Origin: Ogataea parapolymorpha DL-1 | Taxonomy: Eukaryota > Ascomycota > Pichiomycetes > Pichiales > Pichiaceae | Reading direction: 5' to 3' | Length of the DNA stretch: 64,000 nt | Assembly: GCF_000187245.1 (NCBI RefSeq) | Contig: NC_027864.1 | Span: 1,116,001-1,180,000, forward strand | In this document: positions 63,201 to 64,000 of the stretch, piece by piece | Numbering within the stretch: position 1 is the stretch's first letter | Layout: each line of letters opens with the position of its first letter | Translations under genes and position numbers: made by a program | Notes under the pieces: generated by a model | The model's input: the letters and a program-made list of their open reading frames with translations, nothing else | What the model was told of the DNA's origin: nothing | Databases searched by the model: none

Positions 63201-64000
63201 GATGAGAGAAAATACAGAAAGAGTCCGTTGTCCTGCAACTCATTTTTCACCTGGACTATCAGGGCTGAAATCTGGTCTCGTCTCGAAGGTTTCATGGCAG
63301 TAAGAATCTTGATCAGCTCGATTGTGACAAATGCTCGCGTTTTATCACACATACCAAGAATTTTAACCGGCAGCTTGGAGTCCATACGAACGATCATCCT
63401 GGCGACCAGCTTAAATAAAACGCCAAACGTATTTGTCAGCTCATCCTGATACTTTTCGACCTGCCAGCCCAGGTGGAGCTGTTCAAACGACTGAAGCACG
63501 TGCATGATTATGTCGTATGATTGAGTGTATTTTTTGGTCTCGATCAGCATGTTTAGCATACGTTCTACTTTATTTTTCAGCTGTCCAAACTCGTCAGTGT
63601 TCTGCTCAACAAGAATATCTTCGACATCCAGACACTTGTGCCAACATCTAAGAGCTTCAGTCTCGTGTTTAGTCAAGAGCTTGCCGCCAAAGTGGAAAAG
63701 CAAGTTTGAGAAGTTGCGTAGTCTCTTTGGCTGATTTTGGTGCTTTAGCACCTCCGTCATCAAGGTAAGCACCTTGATCTCAAATCCAGAGTGCACCAGT
63801 GGGTCCAGGTCTTTAAGCATGATAGTCGTCATATCGTACACGTTTAAAGACGGAGCCAGGTTTTTAGAAAACTCCAATAGTGCAAGAACAAGCTGCTGGT
63901 CTGGTTTCAAATTGAAGTCAAGTCCTTTAATTACTCGACAAACATTGGCGGCAAAGAACGATTCGTTAGCTATCGGTCTTTCCAATTCCAGTGCTTTGTG
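60230..64000 (-). CDS. ESP1: Separase (caspase-fold cohesin protease), N-terminus outside window
   Basis: At least 1256 codons; the frame is open to the right edge, so the N-terminus is missing. The long N-terminal part consists of TPR-like/ARM-like helices (for example SYDIIMHVLQSFEQLHLGWQ). The C-terminal protease domain holds the catalytic dyad: His in LYVYVGHGGGEQYIRS and Cys in VLLLGCSSGKLKTQG, with the flanking SPMVVANLWDVTDKDIDKFT, and the upstream LPWESVPFLRNRSVSRMPS typical of separases. It cleaves Scc1/Mcd1 at anaphase after securin (Pds1) is destroyed. S. cerevisiae Esp1 is 1630 residues, so roughly a quarter is likely outside the window. Confidence 0.95.
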   Translation of the reverse strand, partial: HKALELERPIANESFFAANVCRVIKGLDFNLKPDQQLVLALLEFSKNLAPSLNVYDMTTIMLKDLDPLVHSGFEIKVLTLMTEVLKHQNQPKRLRNFSNLLFHFGGKLLTKHETEALRCWHKCLDVEDILVEQNTDEFGQLKNKVERMLNMLIETKKYTQSYDIIMHVLQSFEQLHLGWQVEKYQDELTNTFGVLFKLVARMIVRMDSKLPVKILGMCDKTRAFVTIELIKILTAMKPSRRDQISALIVQVKNELQDNGLFLYFLSSISMIIEFGLALKSIEALNFETNSVMSGYRDIIVCHIYLLQCCAQMDEALLMKSLAAALSWAKTKRAKVSVYEMEVLTMVVRVLNYSDLTDYASYLLEVARQNADFGDSDLRLKIEAASLKLQLNLPDEALKLLGEKTPTNALEAVRYKMLKTECHLLLKYDTAREECTELLSLFKNEQLQLSKQSSKLNVSSLLMLAARVSMLMSLFHREKNKIESVLNLKQSIRVLQSVMKNFLVTDGSSIEIDLCHKNTLKMQFVSSMLQAYSSLAAMMLELGLAKDFEYYEAELEKVLTHQSCVVLKSKYFFKLAKYHVYKNDLSGAKELLEKGTRCAQQMQFESFQVEFEKLTAYELFYQTADCNDVHAIRDKVDLFFRLLAEHEVDGGKFYQQVVYELKVGRSLVNEKEFIAFLRMFLPLNGKEKTSMVETAVTKIKEMIFQTVNQDLENIFAGDSVVVMKEGVMDNLYAACLRECAKFVNEPRLVSEDVSKGAISVLLASGTSSRTDLDSLLLRNELMRYESIEYDRELNLAVESTRQLVPLVCQPDYQVSATQTHNLPSVLPSNWVTVCLDLDMNSGCLLLTRYGPKQDPVFIKLPLERHLIGRHASFGSAVQELEAIIQESDRTTRIEVTSLVKTRADRANWWAQRKSLDRRLKQLLWEIDSHWFGCFKGVFGRLVFENAVVEETRVSLKRILSKQVGHSIELGTFETELILQLDLDLETATSDVEDWFQHIQISDEADYGRLFLAIEPELRRIRPVSTVDHTVLVVSPECVKLPWESVPFLRNRSVSRMPSIKMLVDVLIEQEKHLNLGISAATGYYVINPGGDLKRTETNFTEMFAGRCGWEGIIGSRPSEEQISQGLQKDLYVYVGHGGGEQYIRSKTVKSMEKLPPVLLLGCSSGKLKTQGVFKPHGTVYNYLMGGSPMVVANLWDVTDKDIDKFTLHMFEKWGFSGPSGCDIGHSIAQSRDVCVLPYLNGAAPVLYGLPFKIRNEL

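Overview
The window is 64 kb of nuclear chromosome from a budding yeast, most probably a Pichiaceae methylotroph close to Ogataea (Hansenula) polymorpha or O. parapolymorpha. This is an inference from the mix of genes and the very tight packing; I had no database to confirm the species. CUG codons fall at invariant leucines of actin and Ypt1, so CUG is read as Leu, which excludes the CUG-Ser and CUG-Ala yeast clades. Introns are rare: two in ACT1 and one very short candidate in a flavin-reductase-like gene. There is one tRNA gene (tRNA-Phe). I see no transposon, CRISPR array, rRNA or viral element.

Layout. 1-6.8 kb, all minus strand: 5' part of PMT1, DBP9, GLN4 and a CBM21/PP1 glycogen-targeting protein. 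6.8-8.1 kb: a long intergenic region. 8.1-13.6 kb: a secreted Ser/Thr-rich protein, a coiled-coil protein, cysteine dioxygenase with a tRNA-Phe just upstream, SEN2 (broken by a frameshift), LCL2, a UBR-box/PHD protein and a jacalin-like protein. 13.6-21.4 kb: HDA3-like, OMA1, LCL3, GUP1, an unknown membrane protein, PAM18, RLP24 and a TEN1-like OB-fold protein. 21.4-29.6 kb: a Zn2Cys6 regulator, DPL1, a PPR protein (CCM1-like) and an SBE2-like protein. 30-37.6 kb: PMI40, AMN1-like, YPT1, SND2-like, ACT1 and a TMEM33-family protein. 37.7-48 kb: UBP8, PLP2, DCP2, an EVE-domain protein, MED18, aldehyde dehydrogenase, an RBF1-like factor, IES2 (also frameshifted) and ALG13. 48.8-64 kb: a PIR cell-wall protein, CHC1, MRI1, an NNF2/AcrB-like protein, the flavin-reductase-like protein, an unknown protein and the separase ESP1, cut by the right edge.

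The genes are mostly housekeeping and form no pathway cluster. Loose themes are the secretory pathway and cell wall (PMT1, ALG13, PMI40, GUP1, PIR, YPT1, SND2, CHC1), mitochondrial maintenance (OMA1, PAM18, CCM1-like), RNA processing (SEN2, DCP2, DBP9, RLP24) and chromatin/transcription (HDA3, UBP8, IES2, MED18). Spacing is extreme: divergent start codons 41-88 bp apart, tandem genes 31 or 44 bp apart, and three convergent pairs whose ends overlap by 4-7 bp.

The observations most worth checking are: SEN2 and IES2 each needing a -1 shift at an AAA-AAC codon pair; a 14-nt ACT1 exon between two introns; a candidate 35-nt intron; a transcription factor with two different zinc-binding regions, one WRKY-GCM1-like; GGCTGG (Ace2/Swi5-type) elements before the AMN1-like gene; and a palindrome with Mig1-like sites before the aldehyde dehydrogenase. 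I found no clearly novel multi-gene system. Several start codons were moved to the first plausible in-frame ATG, as noted per entry.
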